From: Diploptera punctata
Lineage: Eukaryota > Arthropoda > Insecta > Blattodea > Blaberidae
Reading direction: 5' to 3'
Length of the DNA stretch: 64,000 bases
Assembly: GCA_030220185.1 (NCBI GenBank)
Contig: JASPKZ010009848.1
Location: 1 to 64,000, forward strand
Shown here: positions 43,620 through 54,310 of the stretch, one piece after another
Layout of the letters: each line of letters opens with the position of its first letter
How positions within the stretch are numbered: position 1 is the stretch's first letter
Program-made: the position numbers and the translations under genes
The notes under the pieces: model-generated
What the model was told of the DNA's origin: nothing
The model's input: only the letters and a program-made list of their open reading frames with translations
Databases searched by the model: none

Positions 43620-44796
43620 TTTGATAATTTTGTAAATAATATGAACATGTATCATGGATTTTAATTTATGAAATCAAATATATATGATACAAATAAATTG
43701 ACTGAACTGAATGACCTGTATTACATACAGTAAATTATCAGTGTTTATTGAAACACCTTGTATAACATGGCAACTTAAGTTCAATAAAAACAAATTCATA
43801 ACTTGATTTAGTGAAGTTACATGCAGTGGCATATAGGCCCAGATCTAGAGCAACACATTGTGAGAGACAATTTTATATTGTCAAAATATTTTCTTTATAC
43901 CATATAGGCTCATATGTGATAATTATATTTATTTCATCTTTGTAGTTCAAACAAAAACTTTTTTTTTCACCTCATTATTATACACTATGCATATAGATAA
44001 TTTTTGTCTCATCATACACTTCGAAAATATTGAATTCTGGTGAGGATGATGCTAATTGGACAGCATTATACATCAACCGGCTATGTGCCATTATGTAAGT
44101 TCCGAGAAAAATATGTTTAAAGTTTAACTCAATCTTCACTATTTATTGCAGCACCAACTAACAATACTGGATTATTTTCCTTATTTTCCTTGTTTGACAG
44201 TTATGCATCAACAATCAACAATCTAAGAGCAGGAACACGCTTAGCTGCATGATACAAAATTTAGATTAGAATTTATGAAGATACGGTTTCATAGCCATTT
44301 GTTGCAAAACATAAAATCTCTGATAGAAGTAATGATATTTACATTTTTCTTTAATTACAAGGCTACATTTAAAGATTTGGCATACACTTACTTCATGAGC
44401 CAATGCAACAGATGACATCAAAATCATAATTTCTTTTAAAATGGCACTTAGCCAGTTGATGCACAATATCATCCAATTAATACTGTGTTGGCATTTACTT
44501 TATTGCTGGTGAATTCCATGGTAACTGACAAAAAAATCAAACAAAATAAAACAACATTTTATTTTTTTTTTCATCCTTCCACTACTTTGTTCTCTTCAAA
44601 ACATTTATTCATAGATTTCTATCTCATTAACAGAAAATATGGGAGTTTCCATCTTTAATATAATTGTACTTAAAAATGTATGATTTTATATCAGTAATTG
44701 ATGTAACTGTAGATTTACATGTTTTACAGAGTGAGAGTAAATTAATAATCTCTGTGAAGTTTTCAATTTTATTTCAACAAGCAATTGTTAATGTAG

Positions 44797-44860
<64 letters not shown>

Positions 44861-44895
44861 AGGAGTTACAAGATACTTAATTTATTATTAGATGA
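43620..44895. other. AT-rich intergenic sequence with TA microsatellite
   Basis: (TA)n at 44800-44860. No gene motif was recognised. Confidence 0.5.
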
Positions 44896-44936
44896 GACTG
44901 CCATCATCTTACCTCGTATTTGATTGTTTCTTGAAA

Positions 44937-44970
44937 GACATGTTTCAAAGCATCTCCGCTCCATCATCAG
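44937..44970 (-). ncRNA. hammerhead ribozyme-like motif
   Basis: Minus strand: CTGATGA, stem II region with AGC/GCT, intact GAAA, palindromic ACATGT, then C. A 3-bp stem I (AGA with TTT, one G-T) is possible. Confidence 0.62.
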
Positions 44971-44998
44971 TCTGTACCAACTCATCACTCTGTACCAA

Positions 44999-45032
44999 CT
45001 GATGATGGAGCAGAGATGCTTTAAAACATGTC
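44999..45032 (+). ncRNA. hammerhead-like motif, altered second core
   Basis: CTGATGA, stem II AGCA/TGCT, then AAAA instead of GAAA, and ACATGTC. It mirrors 44937-44970. Confidence 0.5.
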
Positions 45033-45156
45033 ATACAAGAAACAATCACATATGAGCAAGATGACAATAGACTCAACTTACTTATTAAGTAGAACTCATA
45101 ATTTAAGTACAATTTTTTATCACTCACCTCATATTATTCTTCTTATTTAACTATAA

Positions 45157-45192
45157 ACTAGTTTCGGAACATAGTTTCTGTTCCATCCTCAG
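45157..45192 (-). ncRNA. hammerhead ribozyme-like motif, well formed
   Basis: Minus strand: CTGAGGA, perfect 6-bp stem II GGAACA/TGTTCC, GAAA, palindromic stem III ACTAGT followed by T, and a 3-bp stem I (ATA/TAT). This is one of the best candidates in the window. Confidence 0.7.
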
Positions 45193-45412
45193 TATCGTCT
45201 CGACCGTTGTTCTGTCTTCTTGAAGAGCCGTCCTTCGCTCCTTCCATTGGCAGACTGAAAAACCTCAAAACCAGGTCATTTTACCTGGGAATTTCAAAGT
45301 TCATGATGATTGCAATTCCTGGGAGAATGATCTGGTTTCGAGGTTTTTGAGTCTGCCAATGGAAGGAGTAAAGATGGTTCTTCAAGGTGACAGAACAACG
45401 GTTGTGACGATA

Positions 45413-45449
45413 CTGAGGATGGAACAGAAACTATGTTCCAAAACTAGTT
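45413..45449 (+). ncRNA. hammerhead-like motif, mirrored copy
   Basis: CTGAGGA, stem II GGAACA/TGTTCC, then AAAA in place of GAAA, and ACTAGTT. It mirrors 45157-45192, so only the other arm keeps both cores. Confidence 0.55.
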
Positions 45450-45574
45450 TATAGTTAAATAAAAAGAATAATATGAGGTGAGTGATAAAAAATTGTACCT
45501 AAATGAATATACCTCATAGTGTGAATTCCTAAAATAAGTAAGAATTCATAATTTTAAAATCATTACGAAGTTAC

Positions 45575-45715
45575 ATTATGAGGTTTAATTTAATATTTGA
45601 GTTTGTATTCTTTAACATTCTTACCTCATGTGTTTATTATATATATTAATAAACATATGAGGTAAGAATGTCAAAGAATACAAACTCAAATAAGAATTCA
45701 TAATGTTACTTCCTC
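45575..45715. mobile_element. short hairpin element
   Basis: AAGTTACATTATGAGG at the left and CATAATGTTACTTCC at the right bound inner arms GAGTTTGTATTCTTTAACATTCTTACCTCAT and its complement (45599-45690). There is no ribozyme core in this short copy. Confidence 0.75.
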
Positions 45716-45719
45716 TTGT

Positions 45720-47465
45720 ATTTTCATACAAAATACATGTTTTGAGTTTGATTTTCTAGTAAACTATAGTCACTAATTATAAAAAAATAATGGTAACTGA
45801 CATAACAACTAACACTTGTGCATGGTGTAAGAGTTTTAATTCAAATAAATAACAATTCTATAATTAGAAGACTGGATATGAGGATAGGTATAAACAATTT
45901 TAATTTAAATATTAAAAAAAATCTATGTTACATATGAGTTTTTTCACATTCTACAATATTTAAGGATGCAGGCTGTTACGCCTACACTAGGGCCTAACTG
46001 CCATAATAATAAATACTATAAAAAACCGATAAAGGATATACATATATATTTGTTTATTATATCAGAAATTAGGAAATAAATAACCACATTGAAATACAAT
46101 TTAGTCTTTTCTCAAAGGACCTTTTAAATATAAAAAAGCTAGTAAAAATCTATAAGGTTTTATATCCTGGATCAAAACCATGTCACAAGATTCCAGGATG
46201 TAAAGTCATATCAACATTATTTAGTCAGAAAGATCAGAGATGACCACATTAGATAGGGGTGAATTGAGGTGCAAGAAGGGAAAGTGGAACAAAGTTTTCC
46301 ATTTTGACATAGATGAAGGTTTTGAACTAGATCATGTGAAAATATAAGTGAAAACCGATGGAAAAAACCCCACATGTATTGAAGGGAAAAAGCTAACTTT
46401 CCACCCAAGTTTCCCCCGATTAGAAACTTAAGGTTTATCATATAAATATTCGCGATTTTTTTAACGAATCCAGAACGGTGTGGGGGGACCGAAGGGTTCG
46501 GTTCCCCCTGGGAAAAGGCAGCTCTACATGGGTAAGATAACTCTTATTATCATTCCTTAAATGGTCATTTTACATTCATAAATTTAATTAAAGGACCAAA
46601 TGGTCCAAAGAACTTAGAATAATGACCAAAGTTGATTCTTTTGAAGGATTGTTCTCTCTCTCTAAATTTTAGCATTTTAATATTAGAATATTTTTACGTT
46701 TGACAATGTGGCGATTTCAGCTGATTTTAATAACAGTGTTTTAGTTGTTTGATTTAATTTTCTTTATGTTTGGTATTTATTTTAATAAATAATGTTATTT
46801 TTCGTTTACTGTGTTTTTAATATGGTTAATTGTGGAGCTCTTCCTCCAACACCAAGGCCAACCGCTCGGGCCTAAGACCACTTGAACAATAGTGAACTTA
46901 ACGCTACCATTACGCAGGGGCTTAACACAGGCACTTGAAAATCTTTTCTAATAGTTCACATACCAGTTTGGGAAGCAGAAAAGCATGTTAATGTCAAACT
47001 TTACATGGAATTCACCTGTTTGTATAAATTGAAAGTGATATTGCAAGTATAATGGATTACAAGAATTTGATAAACACCTTCACTGAATGAGGAGCAGAAT
47101 GTAGAATATTCTAGGGCATTTTGAGCGAATCATAATAAAAATATTATAAATTTATAGGATATTTATGCTCATTAAATTTTACTGTAGATCTAGACGTAGG
47201 AAATGCCTAAATATGCCACAGGTTACATGAACTCATTAAACATATAGTATTGTTCTATTATAAACATTTTTTTAAAGTTCATATTCAATACTGTACATAA
47301 ACACATTCATACATACAGATAACATCAGTCACACATATTCTGGTACAAGCATAAGCCCAATTGAATCCCACCATTCTTAATATATTATCTCATATATATT
47401 CATCACATTAATAACATGATTAATAAAAGTTCTTAACTTTAATGAGTTTTAACATATTTTATAGG
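45720..47465. other. no supported gene
   Basis: AT-rich. A denser stretch at 46130-46560 has a minus-strand frame (46217-46441) without recognised motifs. Confidence 0.45.
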
Positions 47466-47469
47466 AGTT

Positions 47470-47562
47470 GTTTAAAATGATCTCCATCAGAATTGAAGCA
47501 TTCTAGACACCTTTCTACAGCATAGTGCAAGTTCAATGAATCCCATATCAAAATATGTTTCA
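47470..47562 (-). pseudogene. DDE transposase C-terminal remnant
   Basis: The minus strand reads AVERCLECFNSDGDHFKQLL then stop. Tc1/mariner-superfamily transposases often end with such a C-x-x-x-x-G-x-H-F-x-x-L tail. Similar DGDHFENL plus stop occurs at 54160-54190 and, changed, at 56490. Only the tail is left. Confidence 0.5.
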
Positions 47563-48010
47563 TGTTTCAGGATATGCATATGGAAGATAGATGATATTAG
47601 TGTGGTCCGTTTTCAATAAAGGGGGTAAAAAGAACTCTGCTGACAAACTTACACAGATTGTTTAGGGATGTTGGCCCAGTGTTTTGATATAAGGAAAACA
47701 TGGTCTCTGATGATTTATTATAGACTAAAGTGTTGTTAAATTAACTTGCTCCAGGTGTTTTGTGAATGACTATTTATGTCGGATATTAAGGGTCTTATCT
47801 ATGAATGCATTAGACCGTAAAAGTCATTCTCTTCTGAGAAAGTTGCATCCAAAGACGTTTTTGCATACTCAAAAATCTGTTCATGCGATAATAATTGTCG
47901 AAATTCCTAAGCTACCTGGCGAGGTGATTTTGCAGAGAACGAATCATGAGCAACCCGATGGGAACCAATGGTAACCGATGTACTTTAAAACCTAGCTGCA
48001 TTATCTAAGA

Positions 48011-48200
48011 TGTCGGACCTTGAAGACTTCGATCATGTTTTCGGTATATGCAGAGAAGAGGAATTTGATAGGGTCTACCAAAGAATTCAACTGGAAGAAC
48101 AGGAGAATCGGCGTAATATCGCGTGACATTGACGTCATCGCATACGGTATTATTTGCAGGATGCAAGCGTAAATGCATTACTCTAGCAGACGAAAATAAC
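48011..48200 (+). pseudogene. arm-encoded frame, broken copy
   Basis: Begins MSDLEDFDHVFGICREEEFDRVY, then a stop interrupts after RRNIA. It continues in register with RIRYYLQDASVNALL. It is the mirrored counterpart of 49449-49637 and is more damaged. Confidence 0.6.
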
Positions 48201-48419
48201 GGAAGTGGTTTTACCGCTCAGAATTCTGGGTAATTTCTTGCCAATATTACAAAAAAAAACTACTTTCAATGCATGACCAGTCGGTGACTCGCTAATTCAA
48301 ACTTTGCGCGTTCTCACGGAAAACTCAACTCACCAGAGACTAATGTATTTGCATGTGACCCTAAATGTCAGCTGGCTGGTATAATCTCAAACTGAGAATT
48401 ATGGTGCAAAACTGAGCAA

Positions 48420-48712
48420 GCACCTATCAAAAAACAAATAAAGGAAAGAAAATGGCACTGGACTGGACACACTCTGCATAAACCTCAAAGTGCAATAGAA
48501 AGATGTGCACTGGACTGGAATCCTCAGGCTCAAGGAGGAGAGGAAGACCAAAAATAACTTGGAAGTGGACTACTGAAGGAGAAATATATGAAATGGGAAA
48601 AACTTGGTTGAAGGTGAAGAGGTTGGCAGTTGATAGAGCTAAATGGAGAAATATCATTACGGCCCTATGTTCCAGCTAGGAGCAAAAGGAAATGATGATG
48701 AGAGTATGAAGA
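48420..48712 (+). pseudogene. RTE-like LINE C-terminal fragment (fifth tail type)
   Basis: Encodes KWHWTGHTLHKPQSAIERCALDWNPQ, GGRGRPKITWKW, then MGKTWLKVKRLAVDRAKWRNIITALCSS and stop, followed by GATGATGA. This end (W-R-x-x-x-x-A-L-C) is typical of RTE/BovB-type elements. Confidence 0.85.
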
Positions 48713-48863
48713 TATGTAGCCTATTTTTATTTTGTAATGTAAAATTAATATGTATCAGAATCTGCCCCTGAGCACAAGACTTTGGTCTCATTCAGGGATG
48801 CCTAGATTAAATTAAATATGTTTCATTAATTGCATTTTAGTATTATAAGGTATTGCATTTTAA

Positions 48864-49179
48864 GAACTATTCAGGGGAAAACATTATTTGATAAGATACC
48901 CAACACAGACATTAGGGACAAATGTCATATTCAAGAAATAACCAAATTTATTATAGATAGATGAAAATATTGGAAAGGTCATATAGAAAGAATGAAAAAC
49001 AACCGACTTGCAAAAAGAGCTAAAGCAGATACCAATGGATGGAAGAAGAACAAGAGGAAGACCAGCCAAGAGATGGATAAACAGTGAATGCACATCCAAT
49101 ACATCTTCCTCCGAGGAGTGATTTTTTTTGGAAATAAATAGGATGAAAATCCTACAAATTATAAAGAAAAAGAAGAAGA
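48864..49179 (+). mobile_element. RTE-like LINE, 5'-truncated, 12-bp target duplication
   Basis: ATTGCATTTTAA flanks it (48852-48863 and 49180-49191). It encodes KYWKGHIERMKNNRLAKRAKA and ends in (GAA)n. Same family as 36702-37255. It is inserted in the loop of the large inverted-arm element. Confidence 0.9.
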
Positions 49180-49448
49180 ATTGCATTTTAATGGTTTCTA
49201 GCAATAAATGATTATTATGATTATTATATCCTTCGGATCATGACAAGATGGGTTCTGATATATAAGACCCATGCATGCAAATGCATTAGTCTCTACTCAA
49301 ATTACTTCCAATCACTGGTGAGCTGACTCACCGTGAGCAAGCGCAAAGATCGAATTAGCTACCCACAAACTGGTCATGCATGAAAGTCGTCGTTTTCGTA
49401 ATATTGGCAAGAAATTACCCAGAATTCTCAGCGATAAAACCACTTCCG

Positions 49449-49637
49449 TTATTTTTGTCTGCTATAGAGGAACGCATTTAAGCTTGCGTCCCGCAAATAA
49501 TACCGTATAGAACGTCTGCATCGTGCAATATTACGCCGATTCTCCTGTTCTTCCAGTTGAATACTTTGGTAGACTCTATCAAATTCCTCTTCTCCGCGTA
49601 TACCGAAAACATGATCGAAGTCTTCAAGGTCCGACAT
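49449..49637 (-). CDS. small acidic-then-basic protein start, unknown (62 aa)
   Basis: Reads MSDLEDFDHVFGIRGEEEFDRVYQ, a charged helix with ENRRNIARCRRSIRYYLRDASLNAF, then stops after RQK. The N-terminal acidic part followed by an Arg-rich RYYLRDAS segment recalls the beginning of Harbinger/PIF-type transposases, where a R-x-x-R-D-x-x-(N)-P/F segment precedes the DDE domain. That is a weak inference. No catalytic domain is present, so the frame is probably the residue of a transposase start carried in both arms. Confidence 0.4.
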   Translation of the reverse strand: MSDLEDFDHVFGIRGEEEFDRVYQSIQLEEQENRRNIARCRRSIRYYLRDASLNAFLYSRQK

Positions 49638-50216
49638 CTTGGATAAAGCGGCAAGGTTTCAAACTACATCGGTTCCCTTCGGGATTCTCACGATAAGTTT
49701 CTATCTTAAGCTATGAACTTAAGTTACCTCGTCAGATTGCTTACGAATTTCAACAATTATTATCGCATGAATAGATTTCTGAGTAAGTAAACTCATATTA
49801 GGATAAAACTTTCTCAGCAGAGAACGCCTTTTACAGTCTAATGCGTTCAAAGATTTGACCCTTAGAAGCCAAGTGTAAAAGTGACAAGTTGCTAATTTTG
49901 GAGTTAAGTGTAGATTTTAGTAGTTGAAGCAGGTATTAATCTGAGTGGCCAATGGGTACAATAAAAATCTGTATGGTACTGAAATCTAGTGGATGAAAAG
50001 AAAACTTCTAAGACAATCACATATGAAGTGTCTCAACTTTGAACATCATTTACTCAAAACTGACATATTGTTGCTTATACCCCTTGGCTTCTAAGGCTCT
50101 CATATTAAACTATCTAACTCACTGGCACTATCAAACCCAGAAGTTCACAGCTGTGCTGACACAACATCTTCATACATATATTAAATTAATGTTGGGAAGT
50201 AAACATTATGAGGTAT

Positions 50217-50535
50217 CCATCCATCAATAGTAATTCTGCCTGAGGGCAGGTCCTTCACTGCAATCATAACATTTTCATGCTATGCTTGCAGCTTTACTAG
50301 GGAATTGTAGGTGTGGTAGCTTCCCGTTGCTTTCCACACCGGAGAAGGATGATGATGATGATGGCCATATGATTTCGGGGATCGTTTGGGCCTTAAAGTT
50401 TTCCTGACATTTGTCTTACAGGTGAGAAAAAACCCCGATAAAAACCTCACCAAGAAAAACTGCCCCGACCAGGGATCGAACCCAGGCCCGCTGCGTGATA
50501 AGGCAGCATGCTACCTCGAGACCACAGCAGTGGAC
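50217..50535 (-). mobile_element. SINE-A, full length, 11-bp target duplication
   Basis: TTATGAGGTAT flanks it (50206-50216 and 50536-50546), the boundary motif of the hairpin element being duplicated. The minus-strand B-box is GGTTCGATCCC. This is the best-bounded copy of the family. Confidence 0.93.
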
Positions 50536-50603
50536 TTATGAGGTATAATCATTGAAATTGATCAGAGAACACTTTGTGACAACTCGCTTCACGTTTTTCA
50601 CGA

Positions 50604-50641
50604 TACTGCACAGTTTCAAATGTAATCATGTCCATCGTCAG
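50604..50641 (-). ncRNA. hammerhead-like motif, left arm
   Basis: Minus strand: CTGACGA, weak stem II, GAAA, stem III ACTG/CAGT with a 2-nt loop, then A. It mirrors 51125-51163. Confidence 0.52.
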
Positions 50642-51124
50642 AGTCGGAGTTAGTGTCAAAGGAGGCAGTGTAGCAAGTAATTAAGTAATAAATTTGTTAC
50701 TGTTATATTGTTCGTCTATATTGTATAATTATTGAGATAAACTTATAAACTTTTGTAATCATTTACTTGCAGTCAGCCAAGGATTTCGTTCAAATTCACC
50801 ATCAAAGATGATCTAGAAGATTTCCGGGCTGTTGGCCGTGGTGTTGGGGAACTACAAGCCTCAAGGGCCAACAGCCCGGAAATCTTCTAGATCATCATAG
50901 TAACTCCGGCTGTGAAAGCCTAAGTCAATATATTAACCATCAAAGGTTAATTATTTCATAGTAATCATATTATTAACAAACGGTATGCATAGATGTCATT
51001 ATGAATTTGTTTCCTGATATAATATCCATTTTGAAATCATATTTCTTGAGTAATTATTAGTATTTTAACTAAGTCCCACAATAAGTAATTACATTGTAGT
51101 TTACTTTGCATTTACATTTTATGG

Positions 51125-51163
51125 CTGACGATGGACGTGATTGCATTTGAAACTGTGCAGTAT
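51125..51163 (+). ncRNA. hammerhead-like motif, right arm
   Basis: CTGACGA, weak stem II, GAAA, stem III ACTG/CAGT, A, and a 4-bp stem I (ATGG with TCAT, one G-T). Cores are intact, but stem II is poor. Confidence 0.55.
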
Positions 51164-51313
51164 CATGAAAAACATGAAATTTATGAGGCGAGTTGTCAAA
51201 AAATTTAATTTCAATCTCCATACATCCCTATTCTGAGCTAATATTTTCCAATCACCTCCCTCAAATAAATAAATAAATATATAAATAAATAAATATATAT
51301 ATATATATATATA

Positions 51314-51718
51314 GGGTGTCCCAATAAGAATGCCGGATTTGAATTGGCAGCCAACTTTTTATTACGAGGTTGGCAGCACTCTACCTACACCTTTTGTTTT
51401 CTATATTTGTTGCAATTACTGGAGATGGAGTGTTATACTGCTGAACAATGAGATTTAATTGTGAAAACTCATTACCAGAATGGTGTGCGTTATGTTCAAA
51501 CTATTCGAAGGCTTCATGCTCTTAGGCCAGAATCGCACAGAGGTGACCAAAACTGGCCACCAAGGTCATGTGACTTCTTTCTTTGGGGGTTTATCAAATC
51601 ACAGGTTTATGAACACAATCCCCGAACCATACAAGACCTGAAGCAGGAAATTTGACATGTCAGCGCAAGATAGTTTATTTTGTGCATTATTAAATCCGGT
51701 GTTCTTATTGGGACACCC
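51314..51718 (+). mobile_element. mariner-type transposon, internally deleted (405 bp)
   Basis: Terminal inverted repeats GGGTGTCCCAATAAGAATGCCGGATTT and, inverted, GGGTGTCCCAATAAGAACACCGGATTT. TA-rich sequence surrounds it, obscuring the duplication. The interior is a fused remnant of a transposase. Confidence 0.85.
51427..51655 (+). pseudogene. transposase deletion derivative (N-terminus fused to C-terminus)
   Basis: After ECYTAEQ and a stop the frame reads MKTHYQNGVRYVQTIRRLHALRP, the start of a helix-turn-helix. It then passes directly into DQNWPPRSCDFFLWGFIKSQVY, the region of the last catalytic acid in Tc1/mariner-superfamily DDE transposases, and ends RTIQDLKQEI. About 200 or more residues between them are absent, and a few residues usually following PPRSCD also seem lost. 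Confidence 0.82.
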
Positions 51719-51888
51719 ATTATATATATTTATCAGTGTCAAAAATTTAATTATATAACATTGTTAAAGCATCACTGCTATAAAGTAAAAATATTCTCTT
51801 TAATTTGCTTACTTGTTATAGGAGCTACTAGGTGGCAGCGGAGATTAGAGTTCCTGCCACATCTCTTAATAATAGAGAATATATACAT

Positions 51889-52005
51889 AAGAAAAATGAA
51901 TGTTTGAACTAGATTTGTTCAGTAGCATAATCAGTAGCACACTGGGGTATCAATCCAGAGGTCTGGGTTCAAATCCCATCCGAGCATTTATTTTTCTTAT
52001 CATAT
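51889..52005 (+). pseudogene. tRNA-like module between short inverted repeats
   Basis: ATAAGAAAAATGAATG and CATTTATTTTTCTTAT flank a sequence with CAGTAGCACACTGG and the B-box GGTTCAAATCC. The acceptor stem does not form, so this is a small mobile tRNA-like unit. Confidence 0.6.
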
Positions 52006-52479
52006 ATATATATGTGTGTGTGTGTGTGTTTATTTTAATGCCATCCAGTGCACCTTAAGTGTTTTGGGTTCTGTGAGGGTGGATAGATGGCATTATTTTA
52101 GTCTATTTTAAATTTTTATGCATCACTTTGGCAGACCACTTTATGTAGAATGTATTCTCATATTGTGTATAGAGAGGAATGTAGGAAGAGTATATGATTA
52201 TGTTTGTGAGAAGTTTGTTGTATGTGGGATGATCTTGAAGAGGAAGGAGAAGATAATAGCCCATTAACTAAATGTCATTCTATCAACCGTAACCATATAT
52301 CCTTCTCCACATCTTTACTTGGGCAGAGAGGTATTGCCAATTTACAATACAGGAATCTGGGTGCAACAAATCTTAAGTGGAATAAAAATTGTATGCACCC
52401 CCCTCTCCTGGGTCTCTAGACTGAAAATTTTTCAATTACCAATAATTAATTTAATGGATTTGACAATTACAATTTTTCA

Positions 52480-52558
52480 ACTCCACTGGGTGTTGAACCC
52501 AGACCCGTTAGTTTAGAAGCAGACATGCTCTCATCTGAGCCAGCATTGTGGATCCTCC
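52480..52558 (-). pseudogene. tRNA-like SINE head
   Basis: Minus strand: TGGCTCAGATGAGAGC as A-box region and GGTTCAACACC as B-box, with a paired CTGGG/CCCAG T-stem. Sequence to the left shows no known SINE body. Confidence 0.55.
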
Positions 52559-53176
52559 CGCAAATATGGTTAATAATTCTTCCAACTCATTCTTGGCTTC
52601 CCTATCAAGTAACTTTCCTTGTTTTTCCTTTCCGACTGTAAGTTTGTTCTGATAGCTTAACAAAGAAAAAAGATTACTGGGATTAGAGCATTAATTTTCC
52701 TTTCTACAATAAAACTAGGTCCAATTCTGTAAAGTGTAATTTTAAATTATAACATCAAAATACTAAGAAAAAAATTAATCAATTTATCACATCAACTGAC
52801 ACAGATACTGGTAAGAATTGAGCTATTCAGCATGCATCGCTTTAACACACTTTTGGACAAACATAATAGATGATAGCTTGCTAATGTCTAATACATCAGC
52901 AATACATTAATCTAAAATAAGTAATTGGAGACCATGCTTTCCTGATATAAAAACTTTTAGCCAACATCCCTGAACAACCGCAAAAGTTGTATTGTAGAAT
53001 TAATTATATTGTAGAGTTCTATTCTATTTTGCAGAACACATAAGTTGATATGTATCTGTATTGTGTAAAAAAGTTAGTTCAAGTTGAGACAAGTTCATAT
53101 GGATTGAGGGATGGTGAAATATTGAATGAATGAGAAGGTGAAACTCAGTGTCACATAGTCTATTCACAATGGAATT

Positions 53177-53913
53177 GTCAACCATTGCATGCCAAAACCT
53201 ACCTTGAAATTTCTCCCACAGAAGCATTGTGATGTATCAAGGACATGGCCAAAAAATTATAATTGGAAGGCACAGAAATAGAAGTCACAATCCAGCAATG
53301 GAAATCGACTGTACGAAGCAGATTGAAATCCTTGATTGAATAGAGTGGAGTCGGGCGAGGTGGGGCACAGTGTGGATGCCAGGTTATAAGGATTATCCAA
53401 TTCACCTAGTCAGGAGTTTTATTACTTCCCTGTAGTTTAAATATGACATTTTGGTGATGGATTTTAGTGGCTTTGCAGTTTTAAAAAAACTCTACATCGC
53501 AAAAGGCCTAGAAGGCTCTTGGCCTACCAGACAAGTTGCTGGCCTTACATTTGCATGTGCAATCACAGAAGTAGATGATCATCTAGCCAGTGTAGGGGTG
53601 ACATGTAGTCAGCATGTCAGGTTCCCAGCCATTATAGCCGGTTTTCTCAACCTGGAGCCACTACTTATTGCAGCTACCCAAATTTCTCACAATGCTGGTT
53701 GGACACCAGATCCATACTGGCCGAAATTCCATGAGAAAATATCTTCCCCCAGGACTTGAACCAGCACAAGTCCCATAGCTCTGTGTCAAGGTATTTTGCC
53801 TTAACCACTTGGCTACAGTGCAGGACCCTTGTAATTTTTTAACACGGCCTTGGTACATCACAACATTTCTCTGGGATAAATTTCAAGGTAGGTTTTGCAA
53901 TGTAATGGTTGAC
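53177..53913. mobile_element. MITE/foldback copy 2, split by SINE-C
   Basis: GTCAACCATTGCATGCCAAA at the left and GCAATGTAATGGTTGAC at the right, with the same inner arms as 28681-29080. It is longer because SINE-C lies inside. Confidence 0.85.
53495..53829 (-). mobile_element. SINE-C copy
   Basis: Shares GTAGATGATC, AGTGTAGGGGTGACATGT, CTCAACCTGGAGCC and CTACTTATTG with 40272-40621. The minus-strand head ends at 53829. The left edge is approximate. Confidence 0.85.
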
Positions 53914-53983
53914 AGATGACTTCTTGGTAAGCACCAAGGAGGCTGTTAATTTAACACCATCTAACAGAAGAATTGCAATAATA

Positions 53984-54310
53984 CAGAGTGTTTCAGTAAA
54001 GCAAGCAGAAAGTTAAAATAACATAGGTGATGCTCTAGTGAACAATTTGAGGAAGAGAACCAAGAGTCAGTGACACTAGCTTATGGGGAAGTGGAAGTCA
54101 ACTTGTACTGTCACATTCCTGCTTATTTTAGATTATATTTTTATCAGGAATATATGCATGCAGATGGAGACCATTTTGAAAATCTATAACAAAACAATAA
54201 TGATATGCATACTTTCATTAAGTTATATGAGTGCTGAATATATGGGAAGATAATGGAGTAAGAATGTTAAGAAATATAGTTGCTTATTTCCATGGGCGGT
54301 GCCTGTTTCC
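53984..54310 (+). mobile_element. mariner-type transposon remnant
   Basis: CAGAGTGTTTCAGTAAAGC resembles the inverted end of Tc1/mariner-superfamily elements. 54131-54200 encodes a DGDHFENL-stop tail, and 54131-54303 recurs at 56458-56637. No opposite end was found. Confidence 0.5.

Larger units (their letters stand above)
44895..45075. mobile_element. short Penelope-type hairpin with paired ribozyme motifs
   Basis: The arms TTGATTGTTTCTTGAAAGACATGTTTCAAAGC (about 44918-44951) and GCTTTAAAACATGTCATACAAGAAACAATCA (45018-45050) are near-complementary. The two arms share CATCATCAG/CTGATGATG. Confidence 0.75.
45107..45499. mobile_element. Penelope-type hairpin, about 390-bp palindrome
   Basis: TTTTTTATCACTCACCTCAT at the left mirrors ATGAGGTGAGTGATAAAAAA at the right, and pairing continues through TTAACTATAAACTAGTTT and AACAACGGTCGAGACGATACTGAGGATGG-type sequence. 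The central segment retains CCAATGGAAGGAG/CTCCTTCCATTGG. It is flanked by copies of the CCTCAT/ATGAGG boundary. Confidence 0.82.
47789..49862. mobile_element. DNA transposon-like element with about 600-bp inverted arms
   Basis: The left arm from AAGGGTC (47789) mirrors the right arm ending GACCCT (49862). Pairing runs to roughly 48390 and 49250, with ATGCATTAGACCGTAAAAG.CATTCTCT, TTTCTTGCCAATATTAC and AACGGAAGTGGTTTTA among matched blocks. Each arm carries the start of the same small protein frame. The loop holds two LINE fragments. TA lies beside both ends, but the exact target duplication is ambiguous. Confidence 0.78.
50178..51213. mobile_element. Penelope-type hairpin element inside a LINE
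   Basis: Starts TTAATGTTGGGAAGTAAACATTATGAGG. The arms TTTGTGACAACTCGCTTCACGTTTTTCACGATACTGCACAGTTTC (50570-50617) and their complement (51149-51198) pair. A nested inner hairpin (50811-50897) has GATCTAGAAGATTTCCGGGCTGTTGG and its complement, and GTGAAAGCCTAAGTCAATA follows. SINE-A sits in its left end. Confidence 0.82.
50106..51265 (-). mobile_element. RTE-like LINE tail, split by a hairpin element
   Basis: 50106-50177 (TCACTGGCACTATCAAACCC block) and 51214-51265 (CTCCATACATCCCTATTCTGAGC) are adjacent in the 30.6 kb copy. ATCT[T/C]CATACAT occurs on both sides of the insertion (50166-50177 and 51214-51225), a near-perfect 12-bp target duplication. Confidence 0.85.

Noticed and set aside
46217..46441. 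74-codon minus-strand frame as a gene
   Set aside because: No motif, and no start context or neighbours that support coding.
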